Positions 52,446 through 61,603 of a stretch of DNA of 64,000 nt are shown piece after piece. This stretch comes from JALZCH01 sp036387135 (GTDB lineage Bacteria; Acidobacteriota; Blastocatellia; Pyrinomonadales; Pyrinomonadaceae). Position 1 is the stretch's first letter. Each line of letters begins with the position of its first letter. The position numbers were made by a program, and so were the translations under genes. Location: positions 124,001 to 188,000 of the forward strand of contig DASVUH010000025.1 of NCBI GenBank assembly GCA_036387135.1. The letters are read 5' to 3'. The notes beneath the pieces were generated by a model that did not search any database, was not told the DNA's origin, and saw only the letters and a program-made list of their open reading frames with translations.

Positions 52446-52958
52446 ATGAAAACCATTTACCGCCGCCGATTTCTGCTCAAAGATTTGCCCGCGCCTTTAA
52501 CGCGCGCTTCGGAACATCTGCAATTTTTCGACAATTATTTAACCGCAACCAGATTGCTGCTGCGCCAAATACGTACGCCGAAAACCAAGCTCTGGGAGCG
52601 AAAATTTGTGCAGGAATTTCCGGTTAAAGCGTCGGATTTTTCAAAATTGAATTACGCCGAAATAGATTTGAGCGAATACGAATATGAAGCTTTATCGGTT
52701 TTTGAAGGAAATGAACTGCGCTACAACCGCTATTTTTACGAGCTTGAAACAGGAAAGCTCGAAATTGATATGATTCTCAACCGCGAGCTGTGGAATCTGA
52801 TTTTTGCAAGCGCGGAGTTTGAAACCGAAGCCGAAATGCGCGCTTTTTCGTCGCCCGATTTCGCCGCGCGGGAAATTACGCAGGACGAGTTTTTTCTGCC
52901 GCAGAATCTGACTAACTCAACTCTCGAAGACGTTAAAAAACATCTCGAAACAAATTAG
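52446..52958 (+). CDS. CYTH-like domain protein
   Basis: A 170-residue cytoplasmic protein with RRRFLLKDLPAPL (about 6-18), DNYLTATRLLLRQIRTPKTK (about 29-48) and WERKFVQEFPV. The arrangement of strand, conserved Arg-X-Leu-Arg and basic residues is that of the CYTH (triphosphate tunnel) fold. However, the canonical ExExK start is replaced by YRRRF, so catalysis may be lost or altered. The family assignment is tentative. Confidence 0.55.
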   Translation: MKTIYRRRFLLKDLPAPLTRASEHLQFFDNYLTATRLLLRQIRTPKTKLWERKFVQEFPVKASDFSKLNYAEIDLSEYEYEALSVFEGNELRYNRYFYELETGKLEIDMILNRELWNLIFASAEFETEAEMRAFSSPDFAAREITQDEFFLPQNLTNSTLEDVKKHLETN

Positions 52959-52981
52959 ACATAGACATAATACAAAGCAAT

Positions 52982-53072
52982 AATTAACAGGGATGAAAGG
53001 GATACAAGGGATTGATAAAATCATTGAGCAAATCACTGCTTATCCCTTTCATCTCTTTCATCCCTGTTAATT
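52982..53072. repeat. STRR-like inverted repeat, 9-base units
   Basis: Arms at 52982-53011 and 53041-53072 are complementary over about 29 of 31 positions, built of 9-base units such as GGGATGAAA and TATCCCTTT. They lie between the CYTH-like gene and the convergent HD gene. Confidence 0.88.
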
Positions 53073-53102
53073 CTTCTGTATTTCATTCATCTGAAATATG
53101 TT

Positions 53103-53660
53103 CTAGTTTTCCGCTTCGATTTTACGGCGCGATTCGGCGACGGTTTCGTCAAACAATTTTTCCAAATCAGCGTTGACGCCGCGCAGTCCGGCATTAACGA
53201 CGCGCTCGCCCCACGCGAGATATTCGAGCTTGCGCCCTTTGCTCCAATCGGCGGGCGAATCAACGGCGATTTCCCGAATATTGCTGGTTTTGTCGGACAG
53301 CTTGATCTGTTTCGCTTCCGTCGAAAGATTCGGCGCGTGTTCGACCTGTTTTTCTTTGCGCTCGGCTTTCGGCAAATTTTTGTCGTCGGTGACTTCCATC
53401 ACAATTTCGCTCACGCGCTCGCCGAATTTTTCCGCGATTTCTTCTTTTGTTGTTTTTGTATCTTCAACCGTATCGTGCAAAACGGCGGCGACCAAAATGT
53501 TGATGTCTTCGATTTTACCGACACGGACAAGCTGTTCTGTGACTTCAATCAAATGATTTATGTAAGGCGGTTGATGTGCGCCTTTGCGTCGCTGGTCGCG
53601 ATGTTTGTCGGCGGCGAATTTAAACGCGGCGAGCAGTTTTGCTAAATTTTCCTGTTCCAT
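53103..53660 (-). CDS. HD-domain (p)ppGpp hydrolase-like protein
   Basis: A 185-residue HD phosphohydrolase of the small RelA/SpoT-hydrolase (MESH1/SAH) type. It has AAFKFAADKHRDQRRKGAHQ (about 10-29), PYINHLIEV (about 33-41), the HD motif in LVAAVLHDTVEDTKT (about 56-70) and VKL-like IKLSDKTSNIREIA (about 118-131). Stand-alone hydrolases of this type remove the pyrophosphate of the alarmone; direct proof of substrate is lacking. It follows the M20 gene by four bases. Confidence 0.88.
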   Translation of the reverse strand: MEQENLAKLLAAFKFAADKHRDQRRKGAHQPPYINHLIEVTEQLVRVGKIEDINILVAAVLHDTVEDTKTTKEEIAEKFGERVSEIVMEVTDDKNLPKAERKEKQVEHAPNLSTEAKQIKLSDKTSNIREIAVDSPADWSKGRKLEYLAWGERVVNAGLRGVNADLEKLFDETVAESRRKIEAEN

Positions 53661-53663
53661 ACT

Positions 53664-54671
53664 TCAAATTTGATTCAACAACTGTTTTACCAGTCCGCAA
53701 TATAACTGTACCGAATCGCTCAACTCTTGTTTCGAGACAAATTCGTCTTTCGTGTGCGCGACGAGAATCGAGCCTGCGCCGAGAAGCAGCGGCGTTCCCC
53801 AATTGGAAAGATTTGGAATATCGGTCGTAAAACGCACGACTTTTTGGGGAAAGCCTTCGACCGCCTGCATTTTGATGGGCGGAACGACCGACGCGATTTC
53901 GATTTCGGCGCGGTTGTTGACGACTCTTTCCAAAATTCGCTGAATCGGTGGAAACGGCGTTGTAAGACGAATGTGAATTCCGGCTTCGGCAAGCGGCGGA
54001 ATGACGTTTGTTTTCAAACCGCCCGCGATTGTGCCGATGTTGCAGGTCGTTTCGCCGAAAAACTCGTCGGACGGAAACTCGGTTTCTCGAATGTCCTGCA
54101 AAACGTCGAGCAGTTTTTCGATTGCCGATTCGCCCATCTCAGGGTAAGCCGAATGCGCGGCTTTGCCTTTTGTCCGCAAAAACACGCGCAGAGAGCCTTT
54201 TGAACCGATTCCAAGCTCGTTGTCGGTCGGCTCGCCGTTAATCATAAACCGGCATTTTTGGGCAATCGGATGTTTGTTCGCGGCTTGTGCGCCTTTGCTC
54301 GACTGCTCTTCGTCAACCGTAAACAGCAAACCGATGTCGAAAACGTTTTCCTGCAAAAGCTGTTCGGCGGCGGTGATTTGCGCGGCGATAATTCCTTTTG
54401 CGTCGCACGCGCCGCGCCCGTAAATATTTTCCTCGTCTTCGGCGGGCATAATAAACGGCGGCACGGTGTCCATATGCGTCGAAAGAAAAACGCGCGGATT
54501 GTCCGACGCCCACGCGATCACGTTTCTGCGCCCGTCAACAACTTCCTGCATTTCGACCGCGTAGCCGAGAGATTTTAAATAATCGCCCAAAAATGCGCCC
54601 ACGGCTTGTTCTTCGCCGGAAACGGACGGAATTTTTATTAATTCCTGAGTCAGCTCAAATAAATTCAGCAT
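53664..54671 (-). CDS. M20-family zinc peptidase/deacylase
   Basis: A 335-residue metallohydrolase of the ArgE/DapE/LysK group. The zinc ligands are seen in FLSTHMDTVPPF (His, about 66), YGRGACDAKGIIAA (Asp, about 90), FTVDEEQSSKGAQAA (Glu, about 118-132) and GEPTDNELGIGSKG. The C-terminal His is in LVAHTKDEFV (about 307). The dimerisation domain is short. Acetylornithine deacetylase or a related amide hydrolase is likely. It lies 12 bases after pyk in one unit. Confidence 0.88.
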   Translation of the reverse strand: MLNLFELTQELIKIPSVSGEEQAVGAFLGDYLKSLGYAVEMQEVVDGRRNVIAWASDNPRVFLSTHMDTVPPFIMPAEDEENIYGRGACDAKGIIAAQITAAEQLLQENVFDIGLLFTVDEEQSSKGAQAANKHPIAQKCRFMINGEPTDNELGIGSKGSLRVFLRTKGKAAHSAYPEMGESAIEKLLDVLQDIRETEFPSDEFFGETTCNIGTIAGGLKTNVIPPLAEAGIHIRLTTPFPPIQRILERVVNNRAEIEIASVVPPIKMQAVEGFPQKVVRFTTDIPNLSNWGTPLLLGAGSILVAHTKDEFVSKQELSDSVQLYCGLVKQLLNQI

Positions 54672-54683
54672 CGCTTTTCAAAT

Positions 54684-56120
54684 TTAACGTCGCGGCACTT
54701 GTTCTCCGACTGTTGAAACGACGACCGAGCTTGATAATCCTAAGCCCGATAATCTGCCCGCCATCATCACCAGCGTTTCGCCTTTTTCGACGACTCCGGC
54801 TTCGAGCAGAGTTTCTTCGCCTTTTTTGAGCATTGCTTCGGTTGATTCGCCCGGCGTTTGCGAAAAAGGCTCGACGCCCCAGACGAGCGCGAGCGATGTA
54901 CAGGCGTTCGGATCGGTCGTCAGAGCGAAAATCTGCTGTTCGGGGCGAACCGATGAAAGACGGCGCGCCATATGACCGGATTCGGTGAAAACCGCGATTT
55001 TCGCGATTTTCAATTCTTCGGCGGCAATCGAGGCGGCTTTGCAGAGCGCGCGGCTGGTTCTGCCGGTGACTTCGCCGGTAAATTTTAAGATTTTGCGCGA
55101 ACCCGTCGGGTTTCCTTCCTCTGCGGTTTCGATAATGCGGCACATCGTCCGCACGGATTGAACCGGATATTTTCCGCTCGCGGTTTCCGCCGACAGCATA
55201 ACGGCGTCGCTGCCATCCCAGATTGCGTTTGCCACATCCGACGCTTCGGCGCGCGTCGGGCGCGGCTCTTCGATCATTGATTGCAGCATCTGCGTCGCCG
55301 TAATCACGAATTTTTCCGCCGCGATTGATTCTTCGATAATTCGTTTTTGATAAACCGGAACAAGCTCTGTGCTGGTTTCAACTCCGAGATCGCCGCGCGC
55401 GACCATCACGCCGTCCGACGCTTGAATAATTTCTTTGAGATTCAAAATTGCTTCCGCTTTTTCAATTTTTGCCACCAGACGCGCGCGTCCGCCCAGTTCT
55501 TTAATTAATTCTTTCGCTTCGATGCAGTCTTCGGCTTTGCGAACAAAAGAAAGTGCAACGTAATCGGCGTTTTGCTCAATCGCAAATTTCAAATCGTCAC
55601 GGTCTTTTTTTGTCAACGAAGGAATCGGCAACAGCGTGTTCGGTAAATTTATTCCTTTGCGCTCTTTTAAAATTCCGCCATTAATGACTTGCGTCACAAC
55701 ATCCTGCTCGGTAGTGCTTTCAATGCGCAGCTCAATCGCGCCGTCGTCGAGCAAAATGGTCGCGCCCGGCTGAACGAGCTTCGGCAAATCTTTATAATTG
55801 GTCGAAACCTCCATATGATTGCCTTCGATTTCGCGCGAAGTGATGACAAAGGTCGCCCCGTTTTCGAGCATGACGGACGAAGCGTTCTGCAAAATCCCGG
55901 TGCGCAGTTTCGGTCCCGAAAGGTCAACCAAAACGGCAAGCGGACGTTTAAGTTTTTCCGCCGCCTCGCGCGCGCGCTTGATAGTTTCGACGTGTTCGGG
56001 TTGAGTTCCGTGCGACATATTAATTCGGACGGCGTTTAAACCAGCCGCAATCATCGCTTCCAAAATATCCGGCTCGCGCGAAGCCGGTCCCAGAGTGGCT
56101 AAAATCTTTGCTCTTCGCAT
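54684..56120 (-). CDS. pyk: Pyruvate kinase
   Basis: Glycolytic enzyme converting phosphoenolpyruvate and ADP to pyruvate and ATP. The 478-residue protein has RRAKILATLGPASREPDILE at the start, NMSHGTQ, the active-site stretch KIEKAEAILNLKEIIQASDG (about 218-237) and MVARGDLGVE (about 238-247), plus METASGK-like SAETASGKYPV. A normal C-terminal allosteric domain is present. It starts 17 bases after the ankyrin gene. Confidence 0.97.
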   Translation of the reverse strand: MRRAKILATLGPASREPDILEAMIAAGLNAVRINMSHGTQPEHVETIKRAREAAEKLKRPLAVLVDLSGPKLRTGILQNASSVMLENGATFVITSREIEGNHMEVSTNYKDLPKLVQPGATILLDDGAIELRIESTTEQDVVTQVINGGILKERKGINLPNTLLPIPSLTKKDRDDLKFAIEQNADYVALSFVRKAEDCIEAKELIKELGGRARLVAKIEKAEAILNLKEIIQASDGVMVARGDLGVETSTELVPVYQKRIIEESIAAEKFVITATQMLQSMIEEPRPTRAEASDVANAIWDGSDAVMLSAETASGKYPVQSVRTMCRIIETAEEGNPTGSRKILKFTGEVTGRTSRALCKAASIAAEELKIAKIAVFTESGHMARRLSSVRPEQQIFALTTDPNACTSLALVWGVEPFSQTPGESTEAMLKKGEETLLEAGVVEKGETLVMMAGRLSGLGLSSSVVVSTVGEQVPRR

Positions 56121-56137
56121 ATTTGCTAATATAACAA

Positions 56138-57574
56138 TTATTCGATTGCGCCCGCTTCTTTCAAGATATTTATTAGCTCGGAAATAGGTTTAAGAGTGTA
56201 AGCGTCGTTTTTATAAAGATTAAAATCTCGCTGCGCAAGCGATAATGCAGTAAAATTTCTTTTATTCTTTTGATTCGGATTTGCGCCGCGCGCCAGAAGC
56301 AGGCGCACTATTTCGTTTCTTTCCTCGCGGCTGAGAAAACTGACCGCTATTATCAGAGCCGTGCTTCCTTCATAATCCTCGGCGTTGACATCAATGCCCA
56401 AGTCCAGCAATTCTTTCGCGTAAGCTTTATTGGCGCCGTAATCCTTCAACAATTCAAGCAAAAGTGTGTCTTTATCATTGGGCGCGGTTTCCAGTAAATC
56501 TATTCCAGCTTTTGTTAATTCACCTAAAATGGCGCGTCTTGCATTTTCAACTTCGTCGGGCTTTTCTTTATACAAGCTCCGCAAATAATTCGGCGTGTAA
56601 TGATAAGTTAAAGAGTAGTAAGCGGCGTTTCTTCCGGCTTTGTCGCGGGCTTTTGCGTCAGCGCCCGCAGAGATTAAAAAACGCACCATTTCCAAATGCC
56701 GGCTTGCCGCTGCCAGCATCAAAGGCGTTTCGCCTTTATTGTTTGCAGCGTTAACATCAGCGCCTGCGGCAACAATTGCTTTAACAAAATCCAAACAGCC
56801 TTGTCTGACTGCGACGTGCAATATATTGTTTTGGTCTTGCCCGAAAGAACTGACAAACGAATTGTTCGTTTCGTAACGAAAATCGAGATTCGGTTTTTGC
56901 GCCAATATCTCTTTGATTATTTCAAATTTGGCGTTTGAAACAGCGGCAAAAAGTTTTTCTTCCGGCGTTTGCGGCGAGCTTGGAAAACGAATCGTATAAA
57001 AATTATTCGAGCAAGGCGAAATTGTTCTTTCGCCGTCAACGGCGTCTGTAATTACGCGAGCGATTTTAAGCGCAATTTCCTGTTCTTCTTTCGGCGCAAG
57101 AGTTTGATCGTAAACATTTCTGCTCTTTTTTTCCGTCTCAGGAAAAGTCAAATCAATCTTCACGAAAAGATTTGCTTTGGAAACGCCGATTTCCACTACA
57201 TTTCCGCGAGAAAGCAGCATCGCTTCCTTTCCCAAATTCGGCACGGTATAACCGGGCGGTACAATTGACCGCATTAGAAACGAGCGCATCGGGGACATCA
57301 TATTGCGCGCGGCTTCCGAATCATTTGCCGTTTCATCAAGTCTGACGTTTATTCTGACGGTTCTGTTCCCGCTCGACAGATTGGCTTCGATTGGCGGCGT
57401 GTGACCGTGATTAAAAACGGGTTCAAAAAACGGTTTTGATTCAACGGATTTCCATTCCGGCAATTTGGCTGCAACTTCGGATGCTAATTTTTCCGAAAGC
57501 GTCTGCGGCTTTTGGGCAAATGCCGAAACGAAGCAAATAACGCTTAGTGCAAATAAAAGAGTTAAACGTCGCAT
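56138..57574 (-). CDS. Exported ankyrin-repeat protein
   Basis: A 478-residue protein with a signal peptide (LLFALSVICFVSAFAQ), an N-terminal domain of about 170 residues without known motifs, and ankyrin repeats (about 200-330 and 390-460). The repeats include NILHVAVRQGCLDFVKAIVA, NKGETPLMLAAASRHLEMVR and ADAKARDKAGRNAAYYSL. Ankyrin proteins mediate protein-protein contacts; a periplasmic role is likely. It leads the unit with pyk. Confidence 0.9.
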   Translation of the reverse strand: MRRLTLLFALSVICFVSAFAQKPQTLSEKLASEVAAKLPEWKSVESKPFFEPVFNHGHTPPIEANLSSGNRTVRINVRLDETANDSEAARNMMSPMRSFLMRSIVPPGYTVPNLGKEAMLLSRGNVVEIGVSKANLFVKIDLTFPETEKKSRNVYDQTLAPKEEQEIALKIARVITDAVDGERTISPCSNNFYTIRFPSSPQTPEEKLFAAVSNAKFEIIKEILAQKPNLDFRYETNNSFVSSFGQDQNNILHVAVRQGCLDFVKAIVAAGADVNAANNKGETPLMLAAASRHLEMVRFLISAGADAKARDKAGRNAAYYSLTYHYTPNYLRSLYKEKPDEVENARRAILGELTKAGIDLLETAPNDKDTLLLELLKDYGANKAYAKELLDLGIDVNAEDYEGSTALIIAVSFLSREERNEIVRLLLARGANPNQKNKRNFTALSLAQRDFNLYKNDAYTLKPISELINILKEAGAIE

Positions 57575-57588
57575 TTAAGTTGTGCCTT

Positions 57589-57714
57589 TCAGATGTTCTT
57601 AAATGATGTGATGCGGCGATCCGGGTGATAATCAGTTTCAAATTCGCTTAGTTTTAACAAATAATTCATCGTTGTGGGAACAAAAGCAGAGGAGCATGAG
57701 ATAAGAGGATTGAC
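57589..57714 (-). pseudogene. Remnant of a GH15 glucoamylase-like 3' end
   Basis: Read on the minus strand, this fragment gives MNYLLKLSEFETDYHPDRR, almost the same as the last residues of the intact gene at 58997-60985 (MNYLLKLSEFEPNFHPDRR), preceded by diverged VNPL and SAFVPTT. There is no start codon, and a stop lies just upstream of the fragment. It is a broken copy or leftover of a paralogue, on the far side of an AT-rich two-gene insert. Confidence 0.75.
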
Positions 57715-57719
57715 TTAAT

Positions 57720-57837
57720 TTGCTAAGGTAAGGGAGGGCACCTCTTAATGCGGTTGGTTAAAGAGTTTCTATTACGCCCGCCAACCATTTCTTTTTTGTG
57801 TTGTGCGATAGCGGGCGTTTCATCAAATTGTTTGAGT
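57720..57837. other. Spacer with alternative stems between GH15 remnant and insert
   Basis: ACGCCCGC (57774-57781) can pair with GCGGGCGT (57811-57818), or GGTTGG (57752-57757) with CCAACC (57781-57786). The two stems share bases and exclude each other. There is no clear T-run and I see no gene. Confidence 0.3.
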
Positions 57838-58167
57838 TTAGCGGCTTAGAACTTCAGTGTTTTTTGATTTCAATTGTTTTCTAATTTGTATGCTTTCGAG
57901 TATATTCTCTTCTAGCTCTTGTAAATCTTTTTCCGAAAAATCAGGTTGGCTCTTACTTTGCATTAACAATAAAAATTGATGAAGATAAGTAAGCGTTGCT
58001 ATTGCGGTCATCCCCGATAGCAAAATCATAATCGCTGATAAGCCGCTACCAATGGAATTGGAGTAAAACAACAAAAATGCTGTTGCCACTGCCATCAAAA
58101 CAGCAATTATAAGATAATAAAATGCCTCCATTTTGAAATTGTTTTCTTGTTTTGTATTTGAACTCAT
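57838..58167 (-). CDS. Small two-segment membrane protein (insert gene 2)
   Basis: A 109-residue protein with two hydrophobic segments (about 14-35 and 40-60) and a charged coiled tail (DFSEKDLQELEENILESI). The start follows the previous gene by about ten bases with an AGGAGAAG-type site. No known family is recognised. Base composition is distinctly more A+T-rich than the surrounding genes, which suggests transfer from elsewhere. Confidence 0.7.
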   Translation of the reverse strand: MSSNTKQENNFKMEAFYYLIIAVLMAVATAFLLFYSNSIGSGLSAIMILLSGMTAIATLTYLHQFLLLMQSKSQPDFSEKDLQELEENILESIQIRKQLKSKNTEVLSR

Positions 58168-58177
58168 TTTACTTCTC

Positions 58178-58669
58178 CTATTTTTTCTTAATCAAAACCG
58201 CTTTAACCAATTCCGGTGCTAACGGGAAAATTCCGACGCCTAAAACGAACAGTCCAACTTTGTTTACGGCATCATCTTGATAATACCAACCTAAAGTTGT
58301 AAAACCAACTCCAATAATAACCGTTAACACACGCAAAATTGATAAAAATCGCATTTCCCAATTTTCTTTCATTTGCAAATGTTTCTGATTAGATGCTTCA
58401 ATTCCCCGTTTATGATACGCCTCAGATTCTTGTTGGTTCTGTAATTTTAATTTCCCAATTAATTCGACGAGGGATTGGGTTTCTTCTATCGAAGCACCTT
58501 CTATTCGATCTGTGAGAGCTTGAATTTCGTCGCGTTCCAAGTTTTTCAGATTCGCCAAAGCATTGATAATTTGCACTCGCTCGGCGGGACTAGCGTTATA
58601 TGTCATTAACTCAGCCGCGGTAAAATTGTGCTCGGATGTTTGTGTTCTTCTTCCAATTTCTGGTGGCAT
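58178..58669 (-). CDS. Membrane protein of unknown function (insert gene 1)
   Basis: A 163-residue protein with a helical charged N-terminal half (NALANLKNLERDEIQALTDR and the coiled ELIGKLKLQNQQESEAYHKR) and two hydrophobic segments near the C-terminus (about 110-130 and 138-158). The N-terminal part could associate with the inner face of the membrane. It forms an A+T-rich two-gene unit with the next gene. No family is recognised. Confidence 0.7.
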   Translation of the reverse strand: MPPEIGRRTQTSEHNFTAAELMTYNASPAERVQIINALANLKNLERDEIQALTDRIEGASIEETQSLVELIGKLKLQNQQESEAYHKRGIEASNQKHLQMKENWEMRFLSILRVLTVIIGVGFTTLGWYYQDDAVNKVGLFVLGVGIFPLAPELVKAVLIKKK

Positions 58670-58996
58670 GGTAGTTTAGTTATTAAGAAATTTATAGAAT
58701 TGCTAATTGGAATAGCAGCAATATATTCGTGTTAACAAAAGCGAGATTTAATTCGTGCGTGATCGTAAAATATTATCGGAGCTGTCACGAATAATTTAAG
58801 TGCTAAAACATTTTGACAAGAGTTAACAGGAATAATAACTTCTATCTCAAGTCGGAAATACGGCAATCAGTTAAATATAAATTCTGGTATTAGTCAAATT
58901 AGCCAGAAAATTAATTTCAAAATATCAGGGCATATTATTTCAGTTAAAAATTACGCCGGTAGTTTTAGTTTCTTGAAGATTAAGAAAACTCCTGTT
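58670..58996. other. AT-rich spacer downstream of the GH15 gene
   Basis: Very A+T-rich, 327 bases, without a credible reading frame. It probably holds the promoter of the two-gene insert. No strong hairpin or repeat is seen. Confidence 0.4.
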
Positions 58997-60985
58997 TTAA
59001 CACCTCGCCCGGCGGTCTGGATGAAAATTCGGTTCAAATTCACTGAGCTTTAACAAATAATTCATTACAGTGGCAATGAAAGTGGAATGCGACCATGTCA
59101 GCGGCGACACCGAAACCGGCTCGCCCGTCAGCGGATTAACCTGTTCAGCCAAAACGCCCGACGGCGCGGCTATCTCAACCGTCCATTCGAGAATTTCGAG
59201 CGCGCCGCGCAAATCTTCCTTTTTTTGCGCCACAGCGATTCGATAATCCGCCAGCCAAAGCGTGCAGATAAACCACGGATTTCCGGCGATGTTTTCAGTA
59301 TCGTCGGAGATTTTCATATAACCGTCGTTTTCGTAACGCGCTACGCCGCCGATTTCGGTTTGCGTCCACAAACGCTGTTCGACGGCGCGCATCGTGTTTT
59401 GTACCATTTCATCCTGCACCGAAAGCGCGCCGAAATAAAACGTCCCGAAAAGCGAAGCGTCAATCGTCGTATCAGCGTAAAAACCGCCGTTTCCGTCGGG
59501 CATCAGAGCGCGGATGAATCTTTTGAGCGACGGGCTGTAAAGATGCTCCCGCATTGCAATCACGATTTCGGCGGCGGCGGTTTCATATTTTGCCGCTTGC
59601 CGGTCATCGCCGAAAAGCGCGGCGAAATTTGCGGCAGCATGAAGCCCGCCGGCGACCGAAGCGCAGGTGAAAGTGTGAATCCCGCGCCGGTCTTCCCATA
59701 AATTCCACGAAGGATTCGGCAATTTCAGATTTTCGTCACGAAACTCGCACATAAAATCCGCCGCTTTTAAAATCAGCGAGCGATAATGGCGTCGGACAAA
59801 TTCGATGTCGCGAAACTCGTCGTAGTGCTGCCACAAAGCCCATAAAACGAGCGCGGTTTCGTCTTCCTGAATCGGAAGCTGCGGCTTGTTCGCAAACGAA
59901 TCCCAAGCCGCGTGCCAGCCCGACGCGAGCGAGCCGTCCGGGTTGTATTTCTGCGCGAAATAACCGTTTTCGTGAATGATTTTGCTGCACAAATCGAAAA
60001 ACGAGCGCGTTAGAATTGAATAGCCAGCCAAATCCAAAGCATAGGCGACGAGCGCGCCGTCGCGCGTCCAGAGATAGCTGTAATGATCGGTCGCGCGCAA
60101 CGCAACATCCGAATCGTTCGCCGCCAGAATCGCGCCGCCGTTGTCAATCTGCGTCCGAACTATTAAAAGCGAGCGTTTGAACAGCTCGACGATTTCGGGC
60201 GACAAATCATTGAAATTAATTTCGTTTTTGTTGACCCACGCGCGCCAGTAATTCTCGGTTTCACTCAAAACGCGGCGCGGCGTGTTTCGCTGCACGATTT
60301 CGTTTAAATCGCAAACTTCCTTTTGCGATTTGCCAGCGCAAATCCAGTAAAAAACCTCTTCGGTTGCGGCGGGCGCAAGAACGAGCCGGACGCCGATTGT
60401 CGAATCAACAGAGCCTTCCGTGATTGACGCCTGACTCAAAAAACCGTCCTCGGCGTCGCGCCAGGTTCCCTCGCTGCCGGGAACGCCTTTGCGCCCGGTG
60501 GCAAACATCTCAAAACGCGGCTCGGTGTTCACCAAAAAATAACGGTTGGCTTTGTAATGAATGAGCGCGCGGGTTTCCGGCTCATAAAACGCCGTGTTGC
60601 CGACCGCATTTTCGGAAATATAGAAATCGTGATGTAAAAACAAGCGCACATCGCGCTGACGCCCAAGCAGATTTCTGACTCGGATGCGACGCAGGAAAAT
60701 GTTTTCGCGGCTGTCAACCGTATCGCTGCAAACGATTTCTAGTCCTAATTTTTCATTTCTGAGCCGAACGTCCGTCACCAGAGTTTCGGGCAAATAACGC
60801 AATTCGCGCTGCCAGTCGTCTTCCGAAATCCACGAAAATTCGCCGTCCGTCCAAACGCCGAAACGACAGGCGTGACCTTCGGTGTGATTTTCCTGCCCGA
60901 CGCGCGGAAAATAGATGTCGCGGATTTGATAGCGGGCGTCGAACGTAACGAGCAAAGAGCCGTTTCCAACGGGAATATCGCGCAT
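58997..60985 (-). CDS. GH15 glucoamylase-like glycoside hydrolase
   Basis: A 662-residue cytoplasmic-type enzyme (no signal peptide). The N-terminal beta-sandwich (about 1-250) is followed by an (alpha/alpha)6 barrel with SYLWTRDGALVAYALDLAGY (about 302-321), NPSWNLWEDRRGIHTFTCAS (about 430-449, Glu acid) and SVSPLTWSHSTFIATVMNYL (about 625-644). These are typical of bacterial glucoamylase/glucodextranase or trehalase members of GH15. The substrate is therefore an alpha-glucan or trehalose. A decayed copy of its 3' end lies at 57589-57714. Confidence 0.92.
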   Translation of the reverse strand: MRDIPVGNGSLLVTFDARYQIRDIYFPRVGQENHTEGHACRFGVWTDGEFSWISEDDWQRELRYLPETLVTDVRLRNEKLGLEIVCSDTVDSRENIFLRRIRVRNLLGRQRDVRLFLHHDFYISENAVGNTAFYEPETRALIHYKANRYFLVNTEPRFEMFATGRKGVPGSEGTWRDAEDGFLSQASITEGSVDSTIGVRLVLAPAATEEVFYWICAGKSQKEVCDLNEIVQRNTPRRVLSETENYWRAWVNKNEINFNDLSPEIVELFKRSLLIVRTQIDNGGAILAANDSDVALRATDHYSYLWTRDGALVAYALDLAGYSILTRSFFDLCSKIIHENGYFAQKYNPDGSLASGWHAAWDSFANKPQLPIQEDETALVLWALWQHYDEFRDIEFVRRHYRSLILKAADFMCEFRDENLKLPNPSWNLWEDRRGIHTFTCASVAGGLHAAANFAALFGDDRQAAKYETAAAEIVIAMREHLYSPSLKRFIRALMPDGNGGFYADTTIDASLFGTFYFGALSVQDEMVQNTMRAVEQRLWTQTEIGGVARYENDGYMKISDDTENIAGNPWFICTLWLADYRIAVAQKKEDLRGALEILEWTVEIAAPSGVLAEQVNPLTGEPVSVSPLTWSHSTFIATVMNYLLKLSEFEPNFHPDRRARC

Positions 60986-60988
60986 AAA

Positions 60989-61408
60989 TTAACTAAAAAA
61001 GTAATCGCCCGAAACAACTTCGAGCGCAGGCATTTCGCGTTTTAAAATTTCGTAGTCGTCAACGTCCTGTGTGACGACAAAGCCGCGGTTTTTGACGGCG
61101 AGTCGCGCAATTAACGCATCGTTTTGTAAAGTTTTTAGTTTGCTGACGGGCGCTGTTTTTTTGAGATAAAGACGACGCATGGCTTTGGCGGTTTCCCACC
61201 AGTCGGTTGCCGTCGGAGTTAAAACTCGGTCAATTTTGCCGAGCGATATTCTCCAGCGGTCGTATTTTTTTAGATTTGATTCATCAATGCCGGTCGCCGT
61301 TAATTCATAAAAAACAATTGAGGGAAATAAAGCGTAAGCAATTTGCGGCTCAATTAAATGTCCGAACGGCGAAAAGACTGAAGTATCAAAAACGGGGCTT
61401 TTTGCCAT
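60989..61408 (-). CDS. PIN-domain (VapC-like) toxin
   Basis: A 139-residue PIN-domain ribonuclease candidate. Acidic residues are at VFDTSVFSPF (Asp, about 8), VFYELTATG (Glu, about 34), QNDALIARLAV (Asp, about 99) and VTQDVDDYEILKRE (Asp, about 115). It begins inside the 3' end of the 64-residue gene (23-base overlap), the usual antitoxin-toxin order. It ends three bases before the GH15 start. Confidence 0.82.
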   Translation of the reverse strand: MAKSPVFDTSVFSPFGHLIEPQIAYALFPSIVFYELTATGIDESNLKKYDRWRISLGKIDRVLTPTATDWWETAKAMRRLYLKKTAPVSKLKTLQNDALIARLAVKNRGFVVTQDVDDYEILKREMPALEVVSGDYFFS

Positions 61409-61580
61409 ACTTTTCTTCTTCGAGCCGCAGAGCTTCCATCGCCTCGCGCGTCGCTTCCATCGCTTCTTTTAATTCCGGCGAAATTTTCTCTGGCAATTTA
61501 AAATCGCGCGCGCGCGGCAAATGCGCGTATTTTGCCCAGCCGTTTTCCTGCTTGTTTTTTTGTTCCTTCTTCTCGCTCAT
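61386..61580 (-). CDS. Putative antitoxin of the PIN-domain toxin
   Basis: A 64-residue charged protein, rich in Lys and Glu (MSEKKEQKNKQENGWAKY, later helical EAMEATREAMEALRLEEEKY). It precedes the PIN-domain gene with a 23-base overlap, typical of antitoxins, but no DNA-binding domain is recognised, so the family remains open. Confidence 0.65.
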   Translation of the reverse strand: MSEKKEQKNKQENGWAKYAHLPRARDFKLPEKISPELKEAMEATREAMEALRLEEEKYGKKPRF

Positions 61581-61603
61581 TACGATTAGATTTTAACACA
61601 AAG

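Noticed and set aside
57601..57690. tRNA-like segment near GATCCGGGTGATAATCAG
   Set aside because: No acceptor stem or T-loop pairing; the sequence matches the end of the GH15 gene instead.
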